Positions 11,851 to 23,029 of a stretch of 64,000 nucleotides of DNA are shown here, in pieces. Source of the DNA: Diphasiastrum complanatum (lineage: Eukaryota > Streptophyta > Lycopodiopsida > Lycopodiales > Lycopodiaceae); NCBI GenBank assembly GCA_029204225.1, contig CM055102.1, positions 1,510,854 through 1,574,853 on the forward strand, given 5' to 3'. The notes under the pieces are model-generated. The model was given only the letters and a program-made list of their open reading frames with translations. It had not been told where the DNA came from and ran no database searches. Position 1 is the stretch's first letter, and each line of letters opens with the position of its first letter. The translations under genes were made by a program, and so were the position numbers.

Positions 11851-12797
11851 GCCGTCCTTCTTGAAAGGAGTAGATGAGAAACTAGAGACCATAAGAGATC
11901 CCTCTCCATCACTTGCAATAGTGTCTTCCTTCTCATTGGTAATATTGGCTTGCTTGAGTTGATTCTTCTTTTTGAAGCAATTGGTGGCATAATGACCTTT
12001 CTTGCCACAATAAAAGCACTTGATCTTCTTCTCCTTGAGCTTGGATGATGAAGCATTAGAGGAATCATCTTCCTCCTCATCTTTGTCTTTGGATTTGACT
12101 TTGTCCTTGCTTGAGGATTGTTGATGTCGGTTCTTGCTCCTCCCTTTGTGCTTATCCTTGGCAAAGAGTGCTTTGCCATCATTATGAGTGAGAGAAAGCT
12201 TGTCCATCCTCAAGAGCTTGTACTCTTGTCTTGATTCTTCTGAAATTAGCACACTTTGGAGAGCCTCCAAACTTGGTAGCTCCTCCTTAATGGCATAGGA
12301 TTGGACAAGGTTATCAAATTCACTTCTCAAGCCATTGAGAATGACTTGAACTAGCTCATTTTGATTGATGGAATCACCAATGCAAGCAAGCAAGCTCTCA
12401 ATGAATATATTTTACTCTCAAAACATAACTAGATGCACTCTCATCACTCTTTTGGCTACTTTGAAGATTTGATTCCTAAGAGTGAGAAACCTAGAGGTAT
12501 TCTTAGCCTCATAGATAGTCTTGAGACAATCCAAGCTTCTTTGGCTATTGTACAAGTACCTATCTCCCTCAATATCTCATTAGAGACATTCATCTTAATG
12601 TAGTGGAGAGCCATCCTAGCTCTCTTTTTGTATGTTTGAACCTCTTGAAGAACTTGTGGTTCTTCTTCAAGGCCAAGAACTATGTCCATCACGTCTTGAA
12701 GGATCAAGATGGACTCCATCCTCATTTTCCAAATTAAATAATTTGAAGTGGTCAATCTCTCACTTGGTTCCAACAAGGATGAACCCATTGAAGACAT
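11776..12797 (-). pseudogene. Copia A gag with zinc knuckle and protease start
   Basis: Gag packages the element RNA into virus-like particles. The likely start is the ATG at 12797 (MSSMGSSLLEPSERL), which has homologous starts in copia B and C. The N-terminal gag (UBN2-type) shows NYLIWKMRMES and KKRARMALHYIKMNVS. A frameshift lies near 12400-12460, after which NELVQVILNGL continues. A Lys/Ser/Asp-rich linker leads to the zinc knuckle CFYCGKKGHYATNC (about 12018-11977) and the protease motif WYIDSGASSHM near 11840-11815. Upstream in-frame residues before 12797 are leader. Confidence 0.9.
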
Positions 12798-13541
12798 TTG
12801 AAGTGAAGAAAACTCAAATGATGAACAATAAATGTTGTTACACACTTTCAATAGGATCCAATAATTGAGTACTATCTCCTCCTATGAAAGATCTTGCAAC
12901 TATTTGTGAATTGATTCTCACTAGCTACTCAAATCTCTCTAAAACAAGATCTATTGCACATCAAATGATGAAGTATAGGCAAAGTTAGGATCTAACACTC
13001 TTAGCACGTGTGAAATACACTAAGAAACCAAATTTGACTCAAATACAATGATATTGCATGAAACAAAATGGCTAAGATCTCAAAACAGTGCCTAGATCAC
13101 ATATAGATGAGATTGGCAAGCATACAACTGTGATTTTGGATCAACCAAGCAATCTCTTGACCAAACCAAATGTGTCCACCCAGGTCTAGGTGCCCTACCT
13201 AACCCTCTTCAAAAGCTTATAACTTTTGATTGGCTCAACCAAATGGAATGAAACTGATTGCAACAGAAACTAGACAAAAATAGCTTCGAAACAAGATATC
13301 AACCAAGATAAATGGATCATATATGAGAGAGAACTTTCAAATTGAAATTGGATGTTCCTCACACGTGTCTGAGCACCTGATTCCGTACAGTACCAGGTCA
13401 GACCCAATCAATGTCCTTTTGATCTCTTTTGATCCAAGATTGAACAAGATAGCTAGGAAAATGGGCCTTGACAACTTCTAGCTCAAGATTAATGAAATTT
13501 TTTTCACTTAGATGGATCAAAATGCATGGTAACCTTAGGTA
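12798..13541 (-). other. Copia A leader
   Basis: Untranslated leader between primer site and gag, nearly identical to 1-740. Two CACGTGTG-type words occur (near 13005 and 13358). No reading frame of note. Confidence 0.8.
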
Positions 13542-13554
13542 GGCTCTGATACCA
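13542..13554 (-). other. Primer-binding site of copia A copy 2
   Basis: Minus strand TGGTATCAGAGCC, the classic plant copia site complementary to the 3' end of initiator-Met tRNA, directly next to the LTR. Confidence 0.95.
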
Positions 13555-14249
13555 TGTTGAATTTCACACGTGTGGACTGTCCACTACATGTACTTGTGAT
13601 CTCCTAAGGTGTGTAGATGTAGCAAGATCAAGACTAGATTGAGATTCAAGATCAATCTTAGAGCCTATGGCAAAAACACACTACTACATCACTTCCAACT
13701 CTCACTCACACATGTAGGAAGTATTCAAAAAATAATCTAAGTAAAAACAAGTTGCTCTCCTCGAGTAGAGAGAGAAAATGCATCATGAGCTCTCGGGTAG
13801 AGAGAGAAAGCTAGAAATCCAATAACTCACAAAATCCATGAAATCACCAAATCAATTAGATTCAAAATGAGGAGTACAATGATACTAGTAGGTCCACGAG
13901 CTACCACTATGCTTAACTATGATTGGACCATATTTTGTCACCTCTTGATTCTATTGGATCATTGATCCATACACCTCAATTTCCTATTGGACCTCACAAG
14001 GTTCTACCTCTAAATCCTATTGGACCTCTTGGAATTCGTCAAACAAAAACTTTACACTTGTCTACACTCTAACTGGCACGTGTTTAGCCTCTTACTCTAT
14101 TTTGGCTCAATAGTGGCATTACAAGTGGAAATGCATAATTTGCCATCTATGCCAAATTTATTCCTATCAACATCCTACACCTAGATGCTTGATGTAAAAA
14201 ACATAAGACCCCTATATCTAACATAGATAATCTTTTTCAATTCTTCACA
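13555..14249 (-). repeat. Copia A copy 2, 5' LTR
   Basis: 695 bp with TG...CA ends. It is shorter than its partner because exactly one 33-bp CCAAT-bearing unit is missing (junction near 13970) and 9 bp are absent near 13690. Confidence 0.95.
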
Positions 14250-14254
14250 ATCCG
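14250..14254. repeat. Target-site duplication ATCCG, right copy
   Basis: Matches 8813-8817 and directly follows the LTR end. Confidence 0.9.
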
Positions 14255-15435
14255 TCTTTGAATGATAGTGACCTTTTAGAGGTCTCGCCCTTAAATACAA
14301 GGCAAGTCTTTAGGAGATATATTCTCAAAAAATGACTTAGGCCTCTTCATGGTTTATATTTATCCAGCTCATGTCTTCATTTTCAAGTACATCATGTCAT
14401 ATTTAGGTTGATATTCAATATTTAACAACTTCGTGGCATCACATGGTACCATCCTACTATTAGGATACTCTAAGTTTCCTTTCTACGACGATGAGGACAG
14501 TTTTGTCCTGAACACTGCCTACACCACCGTACTAAACTTGTGTGATACTACAGGTGAAAAACTTGTTAACATTACCCCATAGGATGCATGATAGTCACCT
14601 AGCAACATGCTACTTGAATGCACGAAAAATGATGTTGTAAGAATTGGTAGCTTTTAACTAGGATATTGTATGCTAACTAGTCTACTCTAGCAAAGTGTAG
14701 AGCTTATGGACGAAGAAACATTTTCTTACTCTCCCATAGAGCACATTTCAATAATGAACTCAATACAATGCCAGTAAGACACTTGGCTATAATAACTTTC
14801 TTGGATTTGGCTAGTAAGTTTAGTTCACTAATCACATACAACGGATTACGTCATACTATGACTGCAAATCTAATTCTCTACTCATGGTAGCACAAGATGA
14901 TTCAGTATTAATCTCCATACTATTTGATTGATTCAGAGAATTCAAATACAAAATTCAAGTCTTGAACGCATGTACGAAGGACTCAAAACACTATATAGGA
15001 AAAAACAATGACCTCTTTCTTCAAGATGATGTGGGTAATCCTTCCAATAACTTGATTTACTAAAACTCTTGGAAAAAACCCCATTCAAATTGTAAGTGAT
15101 TATGGCAACAATATCACACCACATTTCAATAGAAATTAAGAGCTTATGAAAAACAGCTTCATGAAATTCGAATGAATATGAATGAAAAATAAGTCTTACC
15201 TCAATGTGTGACTAGGTATTTGGAATGTGTGGAAACCCTAGTAATGAATTCTTGTTCCACTTCATTTACTGCTTCTCTGGCCTTCACAATTTGTCACAAA
15301 GGTGTACCGAGACAAAAGCTTGCTCACTACTGAAAAACCCTAGCGTTGGCTACTGTGAAAAGTTCACGGGTTGTTGTAGACTAAGAAACATATTTTCAAA
15401 CCACAGAGGGCTGCAATCAGATTGTGCAGGATGCA
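14255..15435 (-). other. Upstream remainder of gypsy 1, then unassigned sequence
   Basis: The first bases continue the gypsy 1 frame on the minus strand (HYHSK near 14270-14257). Further right only short open stretches remain, such as 60 residues at 15124-14942 with no family I recognise. No gag, primer site or second gypsy 1 LTR is visible, so the 5' part of gypsy 1 is lost or decayed beyond recognition before gypsy 2 starts at 15436. Confidence 0.45.
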
Positions 15436-15837
15436 TGTTAGGAAATTAGTGGGTCTTGCCACTGAAGTACTATTGGCTAAGCTTACCAAGTGGGCCCCCG
15501 CCCAGTACATTGTACATGTAGAGTAATAAGTGCGAGGGCAGTGGCTTCTTGCGTGGATAAGTCCAACCCAGTGAGCACATAAATTAGTCTTGTAAAACTT
15601 GTAGAATTAGAAATAAGTGACTAGGGGATTAAAACTCTAAATTGACATTAGAGGCCCTAAGTCAAGTTGTTAAAACAAAAGCTAAAAGGGCCCAAATGAG
15701 AACTTACATGAAACAGGTGAGTTCCCTTTGTGCTTTCTTAGTACCGTTAGATTCGTTTTGTGTTAGTTTGAAAGGCTTGGATTAGGATCTTTGCCATTGT
15801 AATTAACCAATAGGATAAAGGGAAAAGGGCCTTCCCA

Positions 15838-15848
15838 TCTATAAAAAG
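15838..15848 (+). promoter_or_regulatory. TATA box of the gypsy 2 LTR
   Basis: CTATAAAAAG, at the same place relative to flanking conserved words as TTTATAAAAAG in the gypsy 1 LTR. It likely sets the transcript start; conservation between two copies supports it. Confidence 0.6.
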
Positions 15849-15913
15849 ACAACCTTTGTACCCTATTTTCATGTCCAATAGGAGGAGGAGATTTTGTCCA
15901 AATGTGATTCATA

Positions 15914-16028
<115 letters not shown>

Positions 16029-16302
16029 TTTTGTAGTTGATGTTGCTTTCTATTTGCTTCTTCTGATTATGTTTATGACTTTTGAGAGATTAGAGATGAT
16101 GTGATGTAAGTACCTCCCCCATTGTAATCTATTCTTCCTTCTTCTTCCTTGTGGTTAAAATAGGGTGGTTAGTTAGATGTGGTTGATCTAGGTGTGGTTA
16201 GAGTAGGAAGAGGGCAGTTTGCAAGCTAACTTCGCAAGGAAAGCACTATTTCCTTGGGAACAAATCTACACATGATAGGTGACTTAGGCCACTACAATTT
16301 TT

Positions 16303-16320
16303 TGGAGCTATTGTCGGGGA
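16303..16320 (+). other. Primer-binding site of gypsy 2 (Asp-tRNA type, decayed)
   Basis: TGGAGCTATTGTCGGGGA resembles the TGGCGCC...GGGGA site usual in plant Athila/Tat elements, with several substitutions. Its position 6 bases after an ACTACA LTR end fits that group. Confidence 0.75.
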
Positions 16321-17639
16321 ATAGATTAGCATTTTCTTGTTTCGTTAGCTTGCATGCGTTCATCTTGTGTTTTTATTTTTGTTTTGTGGAATGGATGTGT
16401 GGGGCGTAGTATAGTGTGGATTAAAGGTTAGATTTGTTGTTTTTTCGTGATTCTTTGCTTGTATGATCTGTGGAGAGAGATTGAGAGGTTAGGAACATCA
16501 AATCCGAACACCCTATCCCTTACATGATATCTCTCTATCTGATCAAACCAACCGTCGCCCACCTGGCAGTACGTTATGCCACATTAGTAGTACCTAGAGT
16601 TAGTTAGGCGAAGACTAGTTCCCAGCCAATTTTTCAAAATTGTCAAAAAAAAAAGTCCCTTGTTAAAGATGTCTAGAATCTAAAAGTAATCCAAAACACC
16701 CCAGCCAACCTTCATCTAGCTTCATTTTCAGCATCAGAGCCATTTTGGATGTCGAAGAAGGTTAGCACTATGTGTACGGTCACTAGTGAAGGTTCTTAGA
16801 TAGCAAAACTAGGAATTTGCCATCAGAACCCTCACCAACTTAAAAATCTACAAAAGTACTTACTGCCAACCTTCGCCAGTCTACCATTAGCTACTTTTCT
16901 ATGTTTTCTAGCATCACTGAAGTGGGCGAAGGTTAATATTATTAGTAACTAGTCTGGCGAACATTCTTAGCTCTCAAAAGTGCCAAATTGCCTTTTGAAC
17001 TTTCGCCAAACCATCTCTCGCCAAGATGACAGCCCTCTGATCATCATTTAAGACCTCCTTAGAAGTTGGCAAAGATTGGATAGCATCATAAGGATAGTGG
17101 CAAAGGTTTCTAGCCCAAATTATGTTCAAACTACTTTCAGAACCCTCACCAAACCATCCTTCACCTACAAGAACCCTCGCTGAGCTTCCTAAAGTGGTAA
17201 TACATTGTGATAAATCATATATCAGTCGAAGATGTTTGTAAAGAAAATTTGAAAAAAAAATCCGAAAAAATTTGTCGCAACTTGACCCTCGAAATATTTG
17301 TTCTACCCTATACAAGTCATACCCAATGTTGGGGTCCAGCACAGTCTACCAGACCCCACCCACATCGGCACCATTGTTGTCATCTATTACTCACTTTTGT
17401 TACCATCTGTGCTGTTACATCATCTATTTTTTTGTGATCATCTCCATCTGAATCCATGCAACATCCATCCATCTCTCTCATCATTCATTCTATTGTTGTC
17501 CAGTAAAATATGCTAGTACCACTGATTATCACCCAACAAGATCCAATCGGATCCACTATTGCCATTACATCATGCAATAGCGAAAGAGATCTAGCCTGAT
17601 CAACAAAATCCAATGGATCAAGATATTTCAATGCCCGTG
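16321..17639 (+). other. Gypsy 2 leader with GCGAAGGTT motif cluster
   Basis: About 1.3 kb without a supportable gene. From 16550 to 17190 variants of AACCTTCGCC and its complement GGCGAAGGTT occur at least a dozen times (near 16551, 16613, 16752, 16781, 16869, 16923, 16962, 16995, 17012, 17097, 17146, 17176). The last 300 bases are Pro/Thr/Leu-coding in places but without gag motifs. Confidence 0.6.
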
Positions 17640-18310
17640 CTACGTCTACAGGCAATCAATAAAGACATCGTATGACTGAATCAGAAGCACCGCAAACAGA
17701 ACTGCTCATGAATTTTTTTTCTAGTAAGATTAATATTTCATTGGAAGAGTTCCTGAAGTTGGTTCCAAAAGCAAGAGAAGTCTTAGCGCAAAAGTTAGCT
17801 CAAGAACAACTAGAAGTCCATCAAGAGCCACTTTTTTGTGCTGGATTTGAAGAATCTAATAAAGTACTCCATGTTGGAGCCGCTTGGAAACTTGAACAAA
17901 AGAATATCACTCTGCCGATACAGCATGGACAATTTCCTAAGGAAGCAGCTGTGATAGATTGCAGTTCAAGAGTTAATTGATCTCCACAAAGCTATGTGCA
18001 AAATGGGGTCTTATAAAGATCAAGCCTGCGTCTTTTGCTATTAAGCTAGCTGATCAAACGATAGTTCATCCATGAGGAATGGTTGAAGATATACCTATCA
18101 AAATTGCGGGAGTATAGTTTCTCATTACTTTCGTAGTGATGGACTTACCAGAAGCGCCAAATGTCTACCGAGTTTTATTGGAACGTCCATGGTTACGAGT
18201 TGCGCAAGTAGTTCATAACTAGGGTACTGGAAAAATACTTTTGAAAATCGTGAATGTGCAGTTAAAGTTGATCCTACAACTTGGACTATCAAACCAGTGG
18301 TTCAAAAAGA
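17640..18310 (+). pseudogene. Gypsy 2 gag edge and aspartic protease
   Basis: An open stretch from 17672 (MTESEAPQTELLMNFF) leads to VIDCSSRVN near 17950, in place of the usual D-S/T-G box. After a one-base shift it continues as LIDLHKAMCKMG, then PASFAIKLADQTIVHP, GMVEDIPIKI, FVVMDLPEAP and RPWLRVAQ, the pattern of the second half of plant gypsy proteases. Stops: TGA 18073, TAG 18115, TAG 18220. Active-site Asp is present but the following Gly is not. Confidence 0.65.
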
Positions 18311-19058
18311 GGATGATGATTCATTAACAATGGATCAAACTTGTGACCAACAAGAGAAAAATTTGGGAGCTCATTATGATTCTCAAACGGATACGTTCAA
18401 CTAGAATGAAGCTCTTGCAACGATTGATTGTACAGTAGGATATATGTGTCAACAAGATAATCAATCAGATTTGAACGAGATTTCCTTAGTAGATCAAACT
18501 TTGGATACACCAATCACATTTCCACTGAATGTGCTGAATGTAGCCTAGATATCAACAAAACCTATACTAGATCCAATTGAAAATGATCTCATACCTGTGA
18601 GTCATGCCTTAACTTATGATGGCAATGCAGAACTTATGGATGAGCAGAGTCAAAATCATATGGATTCGACCAGATTTGGAGTGCGTAATGTTCCTGATGA
18701 ACCGACAATAAATCCACCTAAAACAGTTATATTGAAAGAAGATAGGATCATAGGATTGATGACGAAGAAACAAGTTAAGCAACATTATAATACGGTCTTG
18801 AAATGGGAAAATCCTCTTTAAAAGATAGATTCAGCAAATGTGCCACCCTTACTAACTAAAGGCAAAGAAAAAGTCGAGGATGATTCTACAAGTCAGAATT
18901 CTAGTAAGACATCATCGTCTAGGAAGTCTTCACCTTTGAAGACGAGTTTATCTTCTCAGAAGTCATCACCTCCACGATCAATTCTTGCTAAGAAGGCTAA
19001 GTGAAGATCCAAGACAAGTCCTTTTGAAAAGGAACAAGCAGATGTAGTTCAGCATGAT
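18311..19058 (+). pseudogene. Gypsy 2 protease-RT linker
   Basis: Matches 8198-8817 of gypsy 1 codon by codon (ALATIDC, TPITF, HALTYDG, HMDSTRFG, KKQVKQHYN). In-frame TAG at 18402 and 18546 stand where gypsy 1 has Trp; a TAA at 18820 stands in the region where gypsy 1 reads DLPKEAI. Ser/Lys-rich tail near 18900-19010. No catalytic motif. Confidence 0.75.
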
Positions 19059-20220
19059 ATGCCCGAGCATTTTAAACATTATACATTGGATGTGGTTATC
19101 ATATTACCTAAAGCGCATCGTGAACCTGAAGAACACATGCCAAAATTGAAAGCAGTTTACGATGGCCCAGCTAGGACACAACCAATGAATCTTGCCGAAT
19201 CAGGAGAACTGGAAAAGATTGTACAAGTTGGATCACAACTTACTCCTGAACAGTATCAAGTACTCCGCTTGTTACTTATTAAGTATCAAGATTGCTTTGC
19301 ATGGACTTATAAAGATCTAAAGGGTATTTCGACGTTAGTTATTGAGCATACCATACCTTTAGTACCTAATACAGTTCCAAATATTACAAAGTTCTATCGC
19401 TGTAATCCTAATGTTGTGGACCTAATAAAGAAAGGACTTTAGAGATTGCTTGACACCGATTTCATTTATGAGATCGAGCATATTGAATGGATTTCACCGA
19501 TTGTTATTGTTCCTAAGAAAAATGGGAAATTGCAAATCTGTGTGAATCTCAAAGCGTTGAACAAAGTGATGCGAAAGGATCACTTTTCGTTACCTTTTAC
19601 TGAAAGCATTTTAGATCGCCTTGCTGGAGCAGAAGCTTATAATTTTTTTGGATGAATTTAGTGGTTACAACCAGGTTAAGATTGCACCTGCCGATCGCCA
19701 CAAAACTGCGTTTGCAACAGAATGGAACACCTATGCTTACAAAGTAATGCCGTTTGGACTCTATAATGCACCAAGTTCAAAGAGTAATACAATTTGCTTT
19801 TAAAGATTATCTGCAAAAATTCCTTGAAATTTACTTGGATGACCTAGGAGTCCATAGTACGGATACATGCCACCTGGATCGATTGGAAAAAGTATTTGAA
19901 AGATGTCGCAAATATCAGATTTCTCTAAATCCAGAAAAATGTCAGATATGGGTTTCCCACGGAGTTGTGCTTGGACATGTGATATCAAGACATGGTATTG
20001 CCACACATTATTCTAAGATCAAGGTTATTGTGGAATTGCCACCGCCAAAAACAGTTTGTGGAGTTTATGTGTTTATGGATCATGTGAATTACTATCGAAT
20101 TTTTATTATCTTCTTTGTGGATTTAGCACAACCTATATACAAACTGACTATTGTTCCTATTTGGACAGTAGAGGCATTAGAAGCCTTTGAAAAGTTAAAA
20201 AAAGAATTAACTTCAACACC
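19059..20220 (+). pseudogene. Gypsy 2 reverse transcriptase
   Basis: Copies element RNA into DNA. Seen: LTPEQYQVLRLLLIKYQD, FAWTYKDLKGI, ISPIVIVPKKNGKLQ, KDHFSLPF, DEFSGYNQVKIAP, ATEWNTYAYKVMPFGL and the catalytic YLDD at 19832-19843, then LGHVISRHGI. Damage: TAG at 19440, a one-base gain in a T run near 19645, a small deletion near 19775. It keeps the canonical Tyr in the YxDD box, unlike gypsy 1 (FLDD). Confidence 0.92.
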
Positions 20221-20745
20221 AATACTGCGTCCTCCAGATTGGACAATAGAATTTCATGTTCATACAGATGTCTCAAAATATGCCATTGGATCAGATTGGG
20301 AGATTGTTAAACGAGCCTTTATCACATGGTTCAAACCTTGAAAGTTTATGGAAGACCCTTTCCTACTTTTAAGTAAAATTAAAATGGGAAAGCAGGAAGT
20401 TTTGACGCAACCAGATGACTATAAAAATGATTATCCTATACGATTTGCAAGTAGACAGCTTACAGATCTGGAGAAGAATTATTCAACAACGGAATGTGAA
20501 GCGTTAGCCATGATTTTTTCTGTTCGAAAATTTCATCACTACCTCATGGAAACGCACTTTGCATTTTATACAGATCACTAGCCGTTGCTTTACTTGGTAA
20601 ACAAGACGTGTAATACTGGACGTATTGCAAGATGGTTATTGTTATTGACTGAATTTGACTTTTGCATTGTGGTTCGAAAGAGAAAGCAACATTATCTAGC
20701 CGATCATATTTTGCAAATTGAATCCGCACCAGTTAACATTGAAGT
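20221..20745 (+). pseudogene. Gypsy 2 RNase H
   Basis: FHVHTDVSKYAIG, then after a shift FASRQLTDLEKNYS, TECEALAMIFSV and FAFYTDH, followed by a TAG at 20579 where the family has Gln (TDHQPL), then LYLVNKTCNTGRIA and YLADHILQ. An odd 60-base insertion-like stretch near 20300-20390 separates the two halves. Confidence 0.88.
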
Positions 20746-22165
20746 GGATGATGAACTACCAGATGCTGCATTGTTCTATGTCAAAGCAGTACCTGAGTGG
20801 GCAGCGGATATTGTTAGGTACCTGATGCTAGGACAACCAAATAACTTCTTGACAAAAGTACAAAAGAGACAATTGATTCATAAGGCTCAACCTTATGAAT
20901 TGATTGCCGGACAATTGTATCGTCGTGGATCAGACAATATTTTACGTAGATGTGTTTTACCACATGAAATACTAGATTTAATCATGTTTTCACATAATAG
21001 CATGGGCGGAGGACACTTCTCTACCGATATTATTGTTTGCAAACTTTTGCTATCAGGTTGTTGGTGGCCTACACTTCATAAGGACACAAGAAATTTTATT
21101 CAGACATGTGATGTTTGCCAGCGAGCACGATGGTCTACTCGACAAAACTATGAACCCTTGCATCTGGTTTTATCGCAAACATTGTTTGAAAAATGGGGAC
21201 TGGATTATATTGGTCTTATTCATCCTGCCACGCAAGGATCTCAGGCCCGATACATTATCGTAGAAATGGATTCTATGACCAAGTGGGTTGAAGCCAAAGC
21301 TGTCAAAGTTGTAGATGCAAAATCTATGGCCAAGTTTTTGTATGAAAATATTATAATCAGATTTGGATGTCCAATCAAGATTGTCAGTGACTAGGGTACA
21401 CACTTTGTTAATCAAACAATAAAGTGTTTACTGGAAGATTTTTTTGTGATACACAAATTTAGCACTCCCTACTATCCCAGAGGAAATGGCCAAGCTAAAT
21501 CTTCCAATAAGATTCTCTGCACCATTATGACAAAGACAGTTGAAGCAAGTCGGTCTGATTGGGAACATAGACTGTATGCAGCGTTATGGGCATTCAGAAC
21601 TACTTACAAAAATAGTACAAATCAAACACCTTTTCAACTGCTCTGTAGTCAAGATGTTGTCATGCCGATTGAATTTTTAATTCCATCCTTACGCATAGCA
21701 GCAACGGACCAGTTAAATGATGATCAGTCTTTACAACTCCGTCACGAAGCATTGCACAAATTATGTGAAACCCGATTGATGGCAGCTCATGCCTTAGTAG
21801 CAGAGAAAGCTCACCGCAAGGCATGGCACGATCGTCGATTGCACAAAAAAGATCTGAAAGCAGGAGATCTTGCATTGATGTACAAAACCAAGCTGATCAA
21901 GAAAAAGTTGATGTTTATCAGTGAAGGCCCGTATAAAGTGAAGGAAATCCTGAACTATGACGTAGTAATTCTTGAGCACTTGGATGAAAAACGATTTGAT
22001 CTGAAAGCAGGAGATCTTGCATTGATGTGCAAAACAAGCTAATCAAGGGAAGGTTGAAGTTTACCAGTGAAGGTCCATATAAAGTGAAAGAAATTATGAA
22101 CTATGGCGCAGTAATTCTTGAGCACTTGGAAGGAAAACATTTGATACTCCGGTGAATGACAACTG
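20746..22165 (+). pseudogene. Gypsy 2 integrase
   Basis: Zinc finger with GGGHFSTDI (His) and CDVCQRAR (Cys pair), core with WGLDYIGL and SD followed by a TAG (21392) where Gln or Arg is expected, then YYPRGNGQAKSSNKI: the catalytic Glu is Lys here (GAA to AAA), so the enzyme would be dead even without the stop. The C-terminal domain (HDRRLHKKDLKAGDLALMYK) is tandemly duplicated at 21851-22142. Confidence 0.92.
21851..22142 (+). repeat. Tandem duplication of the integrase C-terminal segment
   Basis: Two adjacent copies, 21851-21997 and 21998-22142, both starting GATCTGAAAGCAGGAGATC and ending near GAGCACTTGGA. They have diverged (the second has a frameshift after CAAAAC), so the duplication is not recent. 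Confidence 0.9.
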
Positions 22166-23029
22166 ATTACGCAAGTTTTGGTAGCCTGCTTTGCCAGTTC
22201 AGCAAGCCTAATCTCAATGGTTTTTTGAAATTTAATTGTTTTTAGATTTTTTGTTTTCAGTATCTAAATTGTTGAGTTTTTTGGAAAAAGACAGTAAAAT
22301 TTTTTTTAAAAAAAAAAACAAAAATTGAGAAAAGACTGATGAGCAAAAGTCAGAAAGACAACAGCATGGGCCAAAGGAAGCACAATAATTTTTGATGAAA
22401 AATGACTTAGAAAATTGCTGTTTTGGTCAGATGTGGCCTATACAGTACCAGAAACCTTCGTTGAACTCTCAGATTGTACATCCACTCTAGATTTATCTAA
22501 TTTGGGTTGGGCGAAGGTTCATGACTAGGAGAACTCCAGATTTTTGGGTCAGACGAAGGATCAGTTATATGCCATTTTGGAAACCTTCGCCAAACACCTT
22601 AACCTCATAATCAACCTTCGCCGACCTGCTAGATGATCTTAAAATGTCAAAATTAGGTTGTCTATAGGTTCAGATTGTGAAAAAATACATTTATGACAGT
22701 ACCTGGGCAAATGACCCTCCTAGGCGAAGGTTCATCCTTCACTAGCCCTGGAAAACGTTTGTCTGATAGGTTCAGATCAATAGAAACCTTTGTCGAGATT
22801 TTTATAGCCTAATTTCATAGTACTGTACATGCTTGCAAAACTTGGTTCAAAACTGATCAGCCAAACTAGTATTTAGTGTAATGGACCCACCAAATTCACC
22901 TATAAGTTGGCTGAATTTGATTCATTTCTCACTTGTGCTAGCGAAACTCTTGTGAATTTTTCCCGCGACCAAAGCCTTCCAAACTTCCTGAATTGCTTCT
23001 TTCATGCATCTTACATTTCCTTTTTGCTC
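22166..23029 (+). other. Gypsy 2 spacer between pol and 3' ORF
   Basis: Noncoding. A poly-T/poly-A tract at about 22290-22320, then seven AACCTTCGCC or GGCGAAGGTT variants between 22440 and 22800 (near 22457, 22511, 22553, 22589, 22614, 22721, 22788). It parallels the gypsy 1 spacer at 4540-4860 and the gypsy 2 leader. Confidence 0.6.

Larger units (their letters stand above)
8818..14249 (-). mobile_element. Copia family A, copy 2 (complete ends, RT deleted)
   Basis: A 5432-bp Ty1/copia element, minus strand, inserted in gypsy 1. It has two LTRs, a perfect initiator-Met primer site, a polypurine tract and a 5-bp target duplication, so its ends are those of a real insertion event. Order in sense: LTR, leader, gag with zinc knuckle, protease, integrase, RNase H, LTR. 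The reverse transcriptase domain is missing: integrase C-terminal sequence runs straight into the pre-RNase H strings (MLKKFHMENSKSID) at 10362. Frameshifts also break gag and the integrase-RNase H join, so this copy could not have been made by its own RT in this form. Confidence 0.93.
1752..15200 (-). mobile_element. Gypsy element 1 (Athila/Tat-like), interrupted
   Basis: A Ty3/gypsy element read from right to left: degraded upstream part (about 15200-14255), protease/linker (8817-8198), RT and RNase H (8133-6600), integrase (6622-5285), a repeat-rich spacer, an extra 3' ORF (4190-2366) and a 3' LTR (about 2430-1752). A copia A copy sits inside it at 8818-14249, with ATCCG duplicated on both sides; the gypsy reading frame (HYHSK then TDVMRW) resumes exactly across it. 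The 5' LTR and primer site were not found. The RT-RNase H-integrase order and DD35E integrase mark it as gypsy; the order and the relation to element 2 suggest the Athila/Tat side rather than chromoviruses (inferred). All coding parts carry frameshifts or stops. Confidence 0.8.
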
